From SUG2458 sp051872335 (GTDB taxonomy: Bacteria; Bacillota_I; Bacilli_A; RFN20; CAG-826), in contig JBJEDT010000003.1 of NCBI GenBank assembly GCA_051872335.1, forward strand, positions 1 to 64,000: a stretch of 64,000 nucleotides of DNA, given 5' to 3'. Under the pieces are notes generated by a model that saw only the letters and a list, made by a program, of their open reading frames with translations, was not told the origin of the DNA and made no database searches. Below, piece by piece: positions 26,382 to 35,343 of this stretch; within the stretch, counting starts at the first letter, position 1; the number at the start of each line of letters is the position of its first letter. Position numbers and translations under genes: made by a program.

Positions 26382-27059
26382 ATGAATATTAATTTATCTA
26401 ATCGTTTAGAAACTATAAAAAGGTTTGTGCCCCCACAATGTATACCAGCAGATGTAGGTGCAGACCACGGTTATTTAATTTGTAGTCTATTAATTGATAA
26501 CATAGTTGAATTAGGCTATGCTGTTGAAAATAAAAAGGGTCCTTTTACCCATTTGTGTGAAACTATTAAATTGTATTCTTTAGAGAACAAAGTATATCCT
26601 TTGTTTTCTTCTGGAATACGTGATTTACCTGATAATGTTAATACTCTTATTCTTGCTGGAATGGGTTCGGAAAGCATTATTGAAATTCTTAATGCGAGAA
26701 AAGATTTTTTATCACATATTGATATGATTATTTGTGATTCACATACTAATCTTTTCTATTTAAGGTCTGAAATGCAAAAACTAGGATTTTATGTAAAAAA
26801 TGAGGAAATAATTCAAGAAAAAAACATTTATTATGAAATTGTTGTATTTATAAAAGACTCAACATTAAATTATTCCTTAACTGAATTAAAATATGGTCCA
26901 ATTTTGTTAAAAAACAAATCAAAAGTTTATATTAAAAAGTATAATGAATATTTAACAAAATTAGAATCAATATTAAATAAAAATATATCTTCTAATAGAA
27001 AAGAAGATATACTTAAAGAAATTAAAGAAATAAAAGAAGTTATTTTTCAAAGTTTGTGA
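26382..27059 (+). CDS. trmK: tRNA (adenine22-N1)-methyltransferase TrmK
   Basis: The 225-residue SAM enzyme begins with the TrmK signature LSNRLETIKRFVPP followed by the Rossmann motif PADVGADHGYLICSLL, and contains LILAGMGSESIIEIL. TrmK methylates A22 in the D-loop of some tRNAs in Bacilli. It starts two bases after rpoD, and its last 20 nt overlap the opposing ispH. The partner gene yqfO, which follows in B. subtilis, is absent. Confidence 0.94.
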   Translation: MNINLSNRLETIKRFVPPQCIPADVGADHGYLICSLLIDNIVELGYAVENKKGPFTHLCETIKLYSLENKVYPLFSSGIRDLPDNVNTLILAGMGSESIIEILNARKDFLSHIDMIICDSHTNLFYLRSEMQKLGFYVKNEEIIQEKNIYYEIVVFIKDSTLNYSLTELKYGPILLKNKSKVYIKKYNEYLTKLESILNKNISSNRKEDILKEIKEIKEVIFQSL

Positions 27060-27903
27060 TATATTTTATAACTTCATTTGTTATTGATAAAGGTGTAGAA
27101 GCTCCTGAAGCTATACCTACATAATTTGCTTTTTTTAAGTCACTGTTATTTATGTGTTTAACAGTGGCTATTTTTTTTACTACTGCGTTTGGTAAATGAT
27201 TTTTAGATAGTTCAACCAAGCGTTGAGTATTTGATGATTTTTCATCACCTACAATATAAACTAAATCAATATCTTCAGGCATTTTTAGAATAGCTTCCTG
27301 TCTTATTCTAGTGGTTGAACAAATTTCATCAACGAATTCAATGTTTTCAAATTTCTTTTTCAATTGATCATGAATATCTTTTAAATCAAGTAAAGAGTAA
27401 GTTGTTTGATTAATAACAAGTGGATTAATAATATCAGGTAATTTTAAAACATCATCTATTGAATCTATACGATAAATGTGATTTCCATAAGATAAACAAG
27501 CATTAGTTTCAGGGTGATTTTCTTTTCCAATATAAATAATATTACATTCTTTATTACTTTTTATTAAATCTATTACTTTTTGAACTTGTGAACATGTTGC
27601 ATCAACAATTTTAAGCCCTTTATTTTGTGCTAATACTTCTAGATTTTTTTTATGTCCATGAGCAGTAAAAATGATGTAGCCATCATTAATTTCATTTATT
27701 AATTCTTCGTCACTTTTATTTGATGAAAATAGTGATAAAATATTATGCTTTTCTAGTTCTTTTACTACATTTTCGTTATGAACAAGCATACCTAAAACTG
27801 TAATATTCTCTTTAGGATGTTCATATCTTAGTTTAATTGCAATATCAACTGCTTTATTGACACCAAAACAAACCCCATAAGGTTTTACAGTATAAACTTT
27901 CAT
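27040..27903 (-). CDS. ispH: 4-hydroxy-3-methylbut-2-enyl diphosphate reductase
   Basis: The 287-residue 4Fe-4S enzyme makes IPP and DMAPP in the last step of the MEP pathway. Cluster cysteines appear in GVCFGVNKAVD, VDATCSQVQKVI and VDEICSTTRIRQEA; the active-site region has TAHG and HPETNAC. A GTG at 27912 could extend it by three codons, but AAGGTGAT lies directly before the ATG at 27903. ispG, the preceding enzyme of the pathway, is 3 kb away on the same strand. Its 3' end converges on trmK with a 20-nt overlap. Confidence 0.96.
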   Translation of the reverse strand: MKVYTVKPYGVCFGVNKAVDIAIKLRYEHPKENITVLGMLVHNENVVKELEKHNILSLFSSNKSDEELINEINDGYIIFTAHGHKKNLEVLAQNKGLKIVDATCSQVQKVIDLIKSNKECNIIYIGKENHPETNACLSYGNHIYRIDSIDDVLKLPDIINPLVINQTTYSLLDLKDIHDQLKKKFENIEFVDEICSTTRIRQEAILKMPEDIDLVYIVGDEKSSNTQRLVELSKNHLPNAVVKKIATVKHINNSDLKKANYVGIASGASTPLSITNEVIKYITNFEK

Positions 27904-27939
27904 TTTTATCACCTTTTATATGATAACAAATTTACAAGT

Positions 27940-28392
27940 TTAAAAAAATGGCTTATTTGGTTTTTCTTGATTTTTATATGATGTACTATTTTTGTTTTCT
28001 ACATTATTTTTTTGTTGTGTTTCTTTTTTTTCATCAGGATTTATTACTTCAGGATTTATTATAGTTTCGCGAACTACATTTTGAGTTTGAGTGTTTCTAT
28101 TATTGAATGGATTAAAATTTTTGAGTTTATTTCTAAAATTTTTTGTATTATCCCAAAGAGGTTTTACTTGTTGGTATATAGGGATGACTTGATTTACAGT
28201 TGATATCATATTTTCTGCACCAGAAAGAAATTTATTAATTGTAAATTTGCCATTTATTTTTCCGGCCATTGGATTTATATAACCAAAGTTACTTCTAGGA
28301 ATAGAGAAAGGTGTTCTATAATTTTGGAAATTTGGTGTAACAAAATTGTTCACTTGCTGATAAGGAGAAGAATTAAAAATATAAGGAATCAT
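27940..28392 (-). CDS. YqfQ/VrrA-like low-complexity protein
   Basis: The 150-residue protein has a Pro/Asn/Phe-rich N-terminus, a central helical core ENMISTVNQVIPIYQQVKPL and an Asn/Gln/Lys-rich tail. The position (between ispH and the cshB-nfo pair) and the repeating pattern of the core, reminiscent of QQVLKMAQSVGPMVQQYGP in Bacillus proteins, match YqfQ/VrrA, a family linked to spores. Overall similarity is weak and the tail is low complexity, so the name is an inference. It is upstream of ispH on the minus strand with a 36-nt gap and diverges from cshB. Confidence 0.6.
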   Translation of the reverse strand: MIPYIFNSSPYQQVNNFVTPNFQNYRTPFSIPRSNFGYINPMAGKINGKFTINKFLSGAENMISTVNQVIPIYQQVKPLWDNTKNFRNKLKNFNPFNNRNTQTQNVVRETIINPEVINPDEKKETQQKNNVENKNSTSYKNQEKPNKPFF

Positions 28393-28469
28393 TATTATTT
28401 ACCTATATATTTTTATGACAAAAATCCAAAAAGGTTATTATTTGATTTTTTTTATGACTATTTTTCGTG

Positions 28470-28475
28470 TATAAT
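28470..28475 (+). promoter_or_regulatory. -10 element for cshB-nfo
   Basis: A perfect TATAAT lies 20 bp before the cshB ATG. The matching -35 region is only a T-rich tract, so the promoter call depends on the -10 alone. Confidence 0.5.
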
Positions 28476-28494
28476 ATCGAAAGGAGGTTTTGTT

Positions 28495-29865
28495 ATGGCA
28501 AGTTTTAAAAGTTATGCATTATCAAGTAAAATGCTCGAATCACTTGAAAAGTTAAATTATATAAATCCTACTCCAATACAAGAAGTTGTTATTCCATCAG
28601 CATTAAGGGGTGAATCATTAGTAGCACGTAGTGCCACAGGTTCAGGTAAGACTCATAGCTTTTTAGTTCCTATTGTTGATAGAATTGATATTAGCTTAAA
28701 TCAAGTTCAAGCTGTCATTATGGCTCCTACTCGTGAACTTGCAAAGCAAACTTTTGATTTTTTAAAAGAATTAGTTGATTTATATGGCAATATTTCAATT
28801 CGATTACTTTGTGCTGGTGAAGAAAAGAAAAGAGTAATTGATAAGTTACAAAACACACCACAAATTATTGTTGCAACTCCAGGTAGATTAAATGATTTAA
28901 TTTTAAAAGAAAATGCATTAGATATTTCTAATGTTAAATATTTTGTTATTGATGAAGCAGATATGCTTTTAGAAATGGGTTTCTTTGAAGAAATTAATAA
29001 TCTTTTATCTATTTTAAAAGACCCTACTATAATGATTTTCTCAGCAACAATACCTCTTAACTTACGTCATTTAATAGAAAAATATATAAAGGCTGAAAAA
29101 GTCTTTGAAATTGGAGAAGAAGGATCAACTAATAGCCAAGTTACTCATTTTTTAGTTGATACTAGACATAAAGATTTGAAGGAATGTGCTTTAACATTTC
29201 TAAAAATTAAAAATCCTTATCTTTGTTTGATTTTTTGTTCAAAAAAGGAAGATGTTGATAAGTTATATAAATACTTAAATCAAAACGGCATTAAAGTCGG
29301 TGTTTTACATGGTGATTTAGAAATGCGCCAACGTAAACAAATGATGCGTCGTATACGTAATGATGAATTTTCAGTAATCGTTTGTAGTGATATGGCTGCT
29401 CGTGGGCTTGATTTAGATAATGTATCCGATGTGTTAAATATTGATTTACCTAATAACTTTGAATTCTACTTCCATCGTGCTGGAAGAACAGGTCGATACA
29501 AATCATATGGTAACTGTTATACTTTTTATAATAATGATCAAATCAATAGTGTTAAAAGAATCATTGATGCTGGAATTGAAGTACAATATTTAACTTTAAG
29601 AGATAATCAACTTGTTCCAAGCAAAGGTTTTGAAAAGAAAAAGTCTAAATCATCAAAAAATGATGAGGATTTGAAAAAAGAAATTAAAAAAGCTGTAGCA
29701 AAAACAAAATCCAATAAAGTTAAACCTGGATACAAGAAAAAGGTTAAAGAAGCTGTTGAAAAAGCAAAAAGACAACACAAAAGAAAAATTATTAAGGATT
29801 CTATTCGTAAACAAAGAGTAGAACGTTATAAACAAGAAGCAAGGGATAGTAAGTATGGAAAATAA
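28495..29865 (+). CDS. cshB: DEAD-box ATP-dependent RNA helicase CshB-like
   Basis: The 456-residue helicase has the full motif set: Q motif PTPIQE, ATGSGKT, PTRELA, TPGR, DEAD, SAT, the conserved C-terminal core motifs DMAARGLD and HRAGRTGR, and a basic Lys-rich tail of about 75 residues suited to RNA binding. Such helicases remodel RNA in ribosome biogenesis and cold adaptation. The open frame extends back to 28324, but AGGAGG at 28482-28487 sets the ATG at 28495. In B. subtilis cshB also precedes nfo. It overlaps nfo by 11 nt. Confidence 0.92.
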   Translation: MASFKSYALSSKMLESLEKLNYINPTPIQEVVIPSALRGESLVARSATGSGKTHSFLVPIVDRIDISLNQVQAVIMAPTRELAKQTFDFLKELVDLYGNISIRLLCAGEEKKRVIDKLQNTPQIIVATPGRLNDLILKENALDISNVKYFVIDEADMLLEMGFFEEINNLLSILKDPTIMIFSATIPLNLRHLIEKYIKAEKVFEIGEEGSTNSQVTHFLVDTRHKDLKECALTFLKIKNPYLCLIFCSKKEDVDKLYKYLNQNGIKVGVLHGDLEMRQRKQMMRRIRNDEFSVIVCSDMAARGLDLDNVSDVLNIDLPNNFEFYFHRAGRTGRYKSYGNCYTFYNNDQINSVKRIIDAGIEVQYLTLRDNQLVPSKGFEKKKSKSSKNDEDLKKEIKKAVAKTKSNKVKPGYKKKVKEAVEKAKRQHKRKIIKDSIRKQRVERYKQEARDSKYGK

Positions 29866-30739
29866 AATTTTAATAGGAAGTCATGTCTCAATGAAAGCAC
29901 CTGATTTTTATTTAGGTTCGGTAAAAGAAGCTCTTTCGTATGGTGCTACTTCTTTAATGCTTTATACTGGAGCTCCTCAAAATACTGTACGTACTGAGCT
30001 TTCTAAATTAAAAATTGAAGAAGCTTTTGCATTAATTAAAGAATCAAATTTAGATTTATCTAAATTCATTTGTCATGCACCTTATTTAATTAATTTATCA
30101 AATAGTTTAAGTCAAGAAAAAGTTAATATGAGTATAAGTTTATTAAAAACAGAAATGGTTCGTACTCGTGCGATGGGTATTGAAGTTTTAGTTTTACATC
30201 CAGGTGGCCATATGACAGCTGGTGTTGATGTTGGCCTAGATACTTTAATCAAGAATTTGAATCTCGTTTTAGATAACGACCAAACAGGAGTAAAAATTGC
30301 TATTGAAACAATGGCTGGAAAAGGTAGTGAAGTTGGTACTTCTTTAGAACAAATTTCTTATGTTATTAAAAATATTCATAAGCAAGAACAAGTTGGTGTT
30401 TGTTTAGATACATGTCATTTAAATGATGCTGGTTATAATATCAAAGACTTAGACAACTTAATTACTCAAATAAAAAATACTATCTCAATTGAGAAAGTAT
30501 TAGCTATTCACATTAATGATTCCAAAAATCCAATTGGTGCACATAAAGATAGACATGAAAACTTAGGATATGGCTACGTTGGTTTTGATGCAATTAATGC
30601 TATTGTCCACTCAGAAGTTTTTAAAGATATCCCAAAAATTCTTGAAACACCATATATTGGAGATAAACCACCTTATAAAAAAGAAATTGAAATGTTAAAG
30701 AATGGAAGTTTAATCCCTAATTGGAAAGATGAGTTCTAA
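29855..30739 (+). CDS. nfo: Endonuclease IV (AP endonuclease)
   Basis: The 294-residue TIM-barrel enzyme nicks DNA at abasic sites in base excision repair. Zinc-ligand motifs visible are IGSHVSM, VLHPGGH, AIETMAGKG, VCLDTCHLNDAGY, IHINDSKNPIGAHKDRHENLGYG and ILETP. Length is typical. It is translationally coupled to the helicase gene (11-nt overlap) and its last 4 nt overlap the opposing DUF2624 gene. Confidence 0.97.
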   Translation: MENKILIGSHVSMKAPDFYLGSVKEALSYGATSLMLYTGAPQNTVRTELSKLKIEEAFALIKESNLDLSKFICHAPYLINLSNSLSQEKVNMSISLLKTEMVRTRAMGIEVLVLHPGGHMTAGVDVGLDTLIKNLNLVLDNDQTGVKIAIETMAGKGSEVGTSLEQISYVIKNIHKQEQVGVCLDTCHLNDAGYNIKDLDNLITQIKNTISIEKVLAIHINDSKNPIGAHKDRHENLGYGYVGFDAINAIVHSEVFKDIPKILETPYIGDKPPYKKEIEMLKNGSLIPNWKDEF

Positions 30740-30981
30740 ATAAATTGATTAACAATTGAAAGTACTTTATTATATGTATTTTCATTTGTAACTTGCTTGA
30801 AATTATATAGAAGAAAATCTTTGGATTCTTTATTTAAATATTCTTTATATTGTCTAGCAAAGTTTAATATAAAAATTATTTCATTATCTGAAAAATCCCA
30901 ATTATTTTTAAGACATATATTGCGTGCATCTTCAAGTGTTATTCTATCAATGTAATATAAAACTAATTTATTTGTTGGCAT
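30736..30981 (-). CDS. yqfT: DUF2624 (YqfT-like) protein
   Basis: The 81-residue helical protein (ITLEDARNICLKNNWDFSDNE followed by a short linker and a second helical pair) fits DUF2624/YqfT in length and pattern, and in B. subtilis yqfT lies close to nfo. Function is unknown. The ATG at 30981 sits just behind the terminator hairpin that follows ispG, and its only ribosome-site candidate, GAGG, is in the 3' arm of that hairpin. The 3' end overlaps nfo by 4 nt. Confidence 0.68.
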   Translation of the reverse strand: MPTNKLVLYYIDRITLEDARNICLKNNWDFSDNEIIFILNFARQYKEYLNKESKDFLLYNFKQVTNENTYNKVLSIVNQFI

Positions 30982-30983
30982 AT

Positions 30984-31013
30984 AAAAACCTCGTAATATT
31001 ATACGAGGTTTTT
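30984..31013 (-). terminator. Hairpin between ispG and the DUF2624 gene
   Basis: AAAAACCTCGTA pairs perfectly with TACGAGGTTTTT around ATATTA. On the minus strand it has the form of an intrinsic terminator with a T run, but the only Shine-Dalgarno candidate (GAGG) of the downstream gene lies in its 3' arm. Confidence 0.82.
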
Positions 31014-31016
31014 TAT

Positions 31017-32063
31017 TTAATATGCATTGATTTCGCCTATTAAAGTTTGATAAACTTCTTCTTCACTTATTTTTTTTACAACCTGTCCTTTTTTGAATAA
31101 TACCCAGCAATTTTTCCCACCAGCTATACCAATATCAGCTTGTTTTGCTTCTCCTGGACCATTAACAATACATCCCATAATAGCAACTGTTATAGGTTTA
31201 GAAATTGTATCTAAATAATCCTGTACCTTTTTAGATAATTCTATTAAGTTAACTTCAGTTCTTCCACATGTTGGGCATGAAATTAAAGTAGGCATTTTGT
31301 CATATAGACCTAAATCATGTAATAATCGTTTGCATGCTATTACTTCTTCTTTAGGATCATCAGTAAGTGAAATTCGTATAGTATCACCTATATCTTGTTC
31401 TAAAAGTGGTGCTAAACCTGCAATAGAACGAATTATTCCAACTTCTTTTATACCAGCTTCAGTTATACCTAAATGAAGAGGATAAGGAAAAATCTCACTT
31501 GCTAACCTATATGCTTCAATAGATTCTAATGTAGATGAACTTTTTAAAGAAATACAAATATCATAAAAATCTAAATTTTCAAGTAAAGAAACATATTCTT
31601 TTGCTTTATCAACCATTGCTTTAGCAGTGACTTTATAAGAATTATCTTCTTCTTGATTAAGTGAACCTGAATTAACTCCGATTCTAATAGGGATATTTTT
31701 ATCTTTACATGCTAAAACTACTTTTTTTAATTTATTATATGAACCAATATTTCCAGGATTTATCCTTATTTTATCAGCACCGTTTTCTATTGCTAATAGT
31801 GCTAGTTTGTAATCAAAGTGAATATCAGCGACTAAAGGAATATGAATATGTTTTTTAATTTCTTTTAATGCGATAGCATCTTCATTATCTTTAATAGAAA
31901 CACGAATTATTTGACATCCAACTTTTTCAAGTTCTAAAACTTGTTTAATAACTTCTTTTGTATTAGAGGTTTTAATATTACACATTGATTGGATAATAAC
32001 TTCATTTTTTCCACCAATAGTAAGATTTCCAACTTTTATTATTCTTGTTCCAGTTCTTTTCAT
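31017..32063 (-). CDS. ispG: 4-hydroxy-3-methylbut-2-enyl diphosphate synthase
   Basis: The 348-residue enzyme converts MEcPP to HMBPP in the MEP isoprenoid pathway. The N-terminal TIM-barrel (VIIQSMCN, VADIHFDYKLAL, GADKIRINPGNIG) is followed by the 4Fe-4S domain with CPTCGRTE and VAIMGCIVNGPGEA. AAGGAG lies before the ATG. With ispH it gives the last two steps of the pathway in this window. In B. subtilis ispG (yqfY) also lies downstream of nfo; the zur transport genes between them are missing here. Confidence 0.97.
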   Translation of the reverse strand: MKRTGTRIIKVGNLTIGGKNEVIIQSMCNIKTSNTKEVIKQVLELEKVGCQIIRVSIKDNEDAIALKEIKKHIHIPLVADIHFDYKLALLAIENGADKIRINPGNIGSYNKLKKVVLACKDKNIPIRIGVNSGSLNQEEDNSYKVTAKAMVDKAKEYVSLLENLDFYDICISLKSSSTLESIEAYRLASEIFPYPLHLGITEAGIKEVGIIRSIAGLAPLLEQDIGDTIRISLTDDPKEEVIACKRLLHDLGLYDKMPTLISCPTCGRTEVNLIELSKKVQDYLDTISKPITVAIMGCIVNGPGEAKQADIGIAGGKNCWVLFKKGQVVKKISEEEVYQTLIGEINAY

Positions 32064-32151
32064 ATTTTTACTCCTTTCTGTATTATTATATATGAAAATA
32101 AAGAAAAATTATAAATAAACGATTCTAATCGTATAAAAATGAATGATTTTA

Positions 32152-32180
32152 TTGATAATTTTAAAATAAGTCTATATAAT
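32152..32180 (+). promoter_or_regulatory. SigA-type promoter of valS
   Basis: TTGATA (32152-32157), a 17-bp spacer and TATAAT (32175-32180). The transcript start near 32187 opens the T-box leader. Confidence 0.85.
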
Positions 32181-32186
32181 AATTTA

Positions 32187-32400
32187 GACGAAGAACAAGA
32201 AGAGTAACTTGTGTACTTATATAGAGAGATTAACAAATGGTGGAAGTTAATTTAATAAGCAAGTGAAGGTCGCTTGGGAGTCGGGTTAGGAGCCTCGTTT
32301 ACTGCGTTAAAGTAATTAATTAAGAGCATATAATTTGATTATATGAATTAAGGTGGTACCGCGTTTATTACGTCCTTATTTTAAGGGCGTTTTTATTTTT
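32187..32400 (+). promoter_or_regulatory. T-box riboswitch, valine specifier
   Basis: The leader of about 215 nt contains the stem I elements AGAGA and GGTGGAAG, a specifier loop GAAG-GTC-GC with GTC at 32269-32271 (a valine codon), the antiterminator T-box sequence AAGGTGGTACCGCG near 32350, and a terminator ACGTCCTT / AAGGGCGT (32370-32390) with a T run. Uncharged tRNA-Val pairing at both sites should prevent termination and switch on valS. This accounts for the 350-bp gap before valS. Confidence 0.95.
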
Positions 32401-32417
32401 TAAAAGGAGAAAAAGAT

Positions 32418-35018
32418 ATGGCTTTAGAAAAAAAGTATGACCACAAATTAGTTGAGGAAGGAAAGTATGATAACTGGAAAAGTAAAGGATATTTTACTGC
32501 TGGTGATCTATCTAAAAAACCTTATTGCATAGTGATTCCTCCACCTAATGTTACTGGTAAATTACATATTGGACATGCAATTGATACAACTATTCAAGAT
32601 ATATTAATTAGATATAAAAAAGCAAAAGGATACGATGCTTTATATCTTCCTGGAATGGATCATGCAGGTATCGCAACACAAGCCAAAATTGATGCAAAGT
32701 TACGTGAACAAGGAACAAATAGATATGAATTAGGACGTGAAAAATTCCTTGAAGTTGCTTGGGATTGGAAAAAAGAATATGCTGGTTTTATTCATGACCA
32801 ATGGAAAACAATGGGTTTAGCTTTAGATTATACTAGAGAAAGATTCACTCTTGATGAAGGATTAAGTAATGCTGTAAAGAAAGTCTTTGTAACATTATAC
32901 AATAAAGGTATTATTTATCGTGGTGAAAAGATCATTAACTGGGATCCAGTTCAAAGAACAGCTCTTTCAAATATTGAAGTTATTTATAAAGATGATCCAG
33001 GTAAATTTTATTATTTTAAATATTTTATTGAAGGTACTGATAAGTATTTAGAAGTTGCTACAACTCGTCCAGAAACAATGTTTGGTGATGTTTGTGTAGT
33101 AGTTAATCCAAATGATGAAAGATACAAAGATGTAATTGGAAAAAAAGTAATAAATCCTGCTAATGATGAATTATTACCAATTATTGCAGATGAATATGTT
33201 GATATTGAGTTTGGTACTGGTGCAATGAAATGTACTCCTGCTCACGATCCAAATGACTTTATAATTGGTGAAAAATATGGCTTCCCTCATCCTATTTGCA
33301 TGAATGATGACGGAACAATGAATTCACTATCTGGTAAATATAACGGTCAAGATAGAATGGTTTGCCGTGATAATTTAGTAAAAGATATCGAAAAAAAAGG
33401 ATGCTTAATTAAAATTGAAGATATTGTTCACCAAGTAGGTCACTCAGAACGTAGTGATGCTTTCGTTGAACCTTACTTATCAAAACAATGGTTTGTTAAA
33501 ATGAAACCACTTGCTGAACAATCTTTAGCAAATCAACAAACTGATGATAAAGTTAATTTTTATCCTGAACGTTTTGAAAAAACATTTATTCAATGGATGG
33601 AAAAAGTTGATGATTGGTGCATTTCACGTCAATTGTGGTGGGGTCATAGAATACCAGCTTATTATCATAAAGTAACAGGTGAAGTAGTTGTAAGTGAATT
33701 ACCACCAGTAGATATTGAAAATTATGTACAAGATGAAGATGTATTAGATACTTGGTTTTCATCAGCATTATGGCCATTCTCAACACTTGGTTGGCCAAAT
33801 GAAGAATCACCTGATTTTAAGCGTTATTTCCCAACAACAACTTTAGTTACAGGTTATGATATTATTTTCTTCTGGGTTTCTAGAATGATATTCCAATCTC
33901 TTGAATTTACTAAGAAAAGACCATTTGAAAATGTATTAATTCATGGATTAATTAGGGATGCTCAAGGACGTAAGATGTCAAAATCATTAGGAAATGGTGT
34001 TGATCCTATTAAAGTTGTAGATGATTATGGTGCTGATGCATTACGTTATTTCATTACCACTAATTCTACCCCTGGTTTAGATAGTCGTTTTAGTGAAGAA
34101 AAGATTCAAGCAGCTTCTGCTTATTTAAATAAAATTTGGAATGCTGCTAGATATACAATTAGTAATTTAGGTGAAGACTTCATAGTACAAGAACTTGATT
34201 TTAAAACTTTAAATAGTCTTGATAAATGGATTTTATCTAAATTCAATGAAACAGTTAAAAATGTAACATTCAACATGGAAAAGTTTGAATTAGCTAATGC
34301 TTCAACTCACCTATATAATTTTGTTTACGATGATTTCTGTTCATGGTATTTAGAAATGTCTAAGGTAACTTTACAAGGTGAAAATGAATTAAACAAAAAT
34401 AATACACGTCAAGTTTTGTATCATATTCTTGAAGGTATTATTATGATGATTTATCCATATTGTCCTTTTATTACTGAAGAAATTTATCTAAATATGCCTG
34501 AACATAAAGATTCAATAATGTTAAATTCATATCCTGAATATGATAGTAATTTCTTTGATAAAAAATCAATGGATGAAATTGAAACTATTATTAAAATCAT
34601 TAAAGATATTCGTGCTTTTAAGGTCGAAAATGATCTTCAACCAAATACACCTATAACTTTACATTTTGTTGATAAATCGAATATGATTTCTAGTTATGAA
34701 ACTTATCTTGAACGTTTTACATTTGCAAATAAAATTTTATTTGAAGATAATGCTGATAATTTAAAACAATATAATATCTTTATTTATGGCGAAGTTGAAA
34801 TGGCAATTGAACAACAAATTGATAAAGAAGAATTAATTGCTAAATTAGATAAAGAAATTGTTTCTTTAAGATTTGAAGTTGAACGTAGTGAAAAACTATT
34901 ATCAAATCCGGGATTTGTTTCAAAAGCTCCAGAAGCAAAATTAAATCTTGAAAAAGAAAAACTTGCAAAAAACAAATTACAACTTGAAAGTGTTTTAGCA
35001 AAAAGAAATAATCTTTAA
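32418..35018 (+). CDS. valS: Valine--tRNA ligase
   Basis: The 866-residue class I synthetase has the HIGH motif in PPPNVTGKLHIGHAID, the editing domain (TTRPETMFGDV, GTGAMKCTPAHDPND), the KMSKS motif in GRKMSKSLGNGVDP, the anticodon domain and a C-terminal coiled-coil arm (about 800-866), which is diagnostic of ValRS. It is controlled by a valine T-box. In B. subtilis folC follows; here a peptide gene with a double-glycine-type leader starts 48 nt downstream. Confidence 0.98.
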   Translation: MALEKKYDHKLVEEGKYDNWKSKGYFTAGDLSKKPYCIVIPPPNVTGKLHIGHAIDTTIQDILIRYKKAKGYDALYLPGMDHAGIATQAKIDAKLREQGTNRYELGREKFLEVAWDWKKEYAGFIHDQWKTMGLALDYTRERFTLDEGLSNAVKKVFVTLYNKGIIYRGEKIINWDPVQRTALSNIEVIYKDDPGKFYYFKYFIEGTDKYLEVATTRPETMFGDVCVVVNPNDERYKDVIGKKVINPANDELLPIIADEYVDIEFGTGAMKCTPAHDPNDFIIGEKYGFPHPICMNDDGTMNSLSGKYNGQDRMVCRDNLVKDIEKKGCLIKIEDIVHQVGHSERSDAFVEPYLSKQWFVKMKPLAEQSLANQQTDDKVNFYPERFEKTFIQWMEKVDDWCISRQLWWGHRIPAYYHKVTGEVVVSELPPVDIENYVQDEDVLDTWFSSALWPFSTLGWPNEESPDFKRYFPTTTLVTGYDIIFFWVSRMIFQSLEFTKKRPFENVLIHGLIRDAQGRKMSKSLGNGVDPIKVVDDYGADALRYFITTNSTPGLDSRFSEEKIQAASAYLNKIWNAARYTISNLGEDFIVQELDFKTLNSLDKWILSKFNETVKNVTFNMEKFELANASTHLYNFVYDDFCSWYLEMSKVTLQGENELNKNNTRQVLYHILEGIIMMIYPYCPFITEEIYLNMPEHKDSIMLNSYPEYDSNFFDKKSMDEIETIIKIIKDIRAFKVENDLQPNTPITLHFVDKSNMISSYETYLERFTFANKILFEDNADNLKQYNIFIYGEVEMAIEQQIDKEELIAKLDKEIVSLRFEVERSEKLLSNPGFVSKAPEAKLNLEKEKLAKNKLQLESVLAKRNNL

Positions 35019-35019
35019 G

Positions 35020-35046
35020 TTAGGAAATTTCAGTTTTATCTCCTAA
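35020..35046 (+). other. Inverted repeat between valS and the leader-peptide gene
   Basis: TTAGGA (35020-35025) pairs with TCCTAA (35041-35046) across 15 nt. It is a weak 6-bp hairpin without a T run, possibly an attenuator or mRNA end stabiliser after valS. Confidence 0.35.
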
Positions 35047-35066
35047 TTATTAATAGGAGGTAATAT

Positions 35067-35240
35067 ATGCAAAAACTTTCATTTGAAGAAATGAATAATG
35101 TTGTTGCCGGTGAAGCGATAACTTTAACAGCAGTTATGGCAATTATGTCTATTGCTGTAGTAGCCGTTATTATTTATCGTTTATTTATGTCTGAATCTGG
35201 TTCAACAACTTTGCCTGGTGGCTTTAAATTCACCTGGTAA
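35067..35240 (+). CDS. 57-residue peptide precursor with a double-glycine-type leader
   Basis: Reading the sequence directly gives a 57-codon gene with an excellent AGGAGG ribosome site. The N-terminus MQKLSFEEMNNVVAG fits the leader rule for C39 peptidases: Leu -12, Ser -11, Glu -8, Met -7 (usually Leu), Val -4, and Ala-Gly at -2/-1. Cleavage after Gly15 would leave a 42-residue peptide with a strongly hydrophobic segment (about 18-40) and the tail GSTTLPGGFKFTW. Bacteriocins and peptide pheromones share this plan. No immunity or exporter gene is next to it; a C39 membrane protein lies 16 kb upstream. A strong terminator follows. Confidence 0.75.
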   Translation: MQKLSFEEMNNVVAGEAITLTAVMAIMSIAVVAVIIYRLFMSESGSTTLPGGFKFTW

Positions 35241-35244
35241 AACT

Positions 35245-35285
35245 GAAGCCTTATTAAACTTTTATGTTTGATAAGGCTTTTTTCT
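35245..35285 (+). terminator. Intrinsic terminator after the leader-peptide gene
   Basis: AAGCCTTAT (35246-35254) pairs with ATAAGGCTT (35271-35279), extended by TAAAC/GTTTG around TTTTAT, and is followed by a T run. Confidence 0.9.
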
Positions 35286-35343
35286 TTTTACGACAAATTT
35301 TTCGTTTATAATAATTTATTTTTATTTAAGAGGTGAGTATTTA

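Noticed and set aside
28324..28494. Longer start for the DEAD-box helicase
   Set aside because: The extra 57 codons run through the promoter and the opposing yqfQ-like gene; AGGAGG fixes the start at 28495.
35067..35240. The short peptide as a simple type II toxin or holin
   Set aside because: The leader motif fits double-glycine precursors far better, and no antitoxin or phage gene is adjacent.
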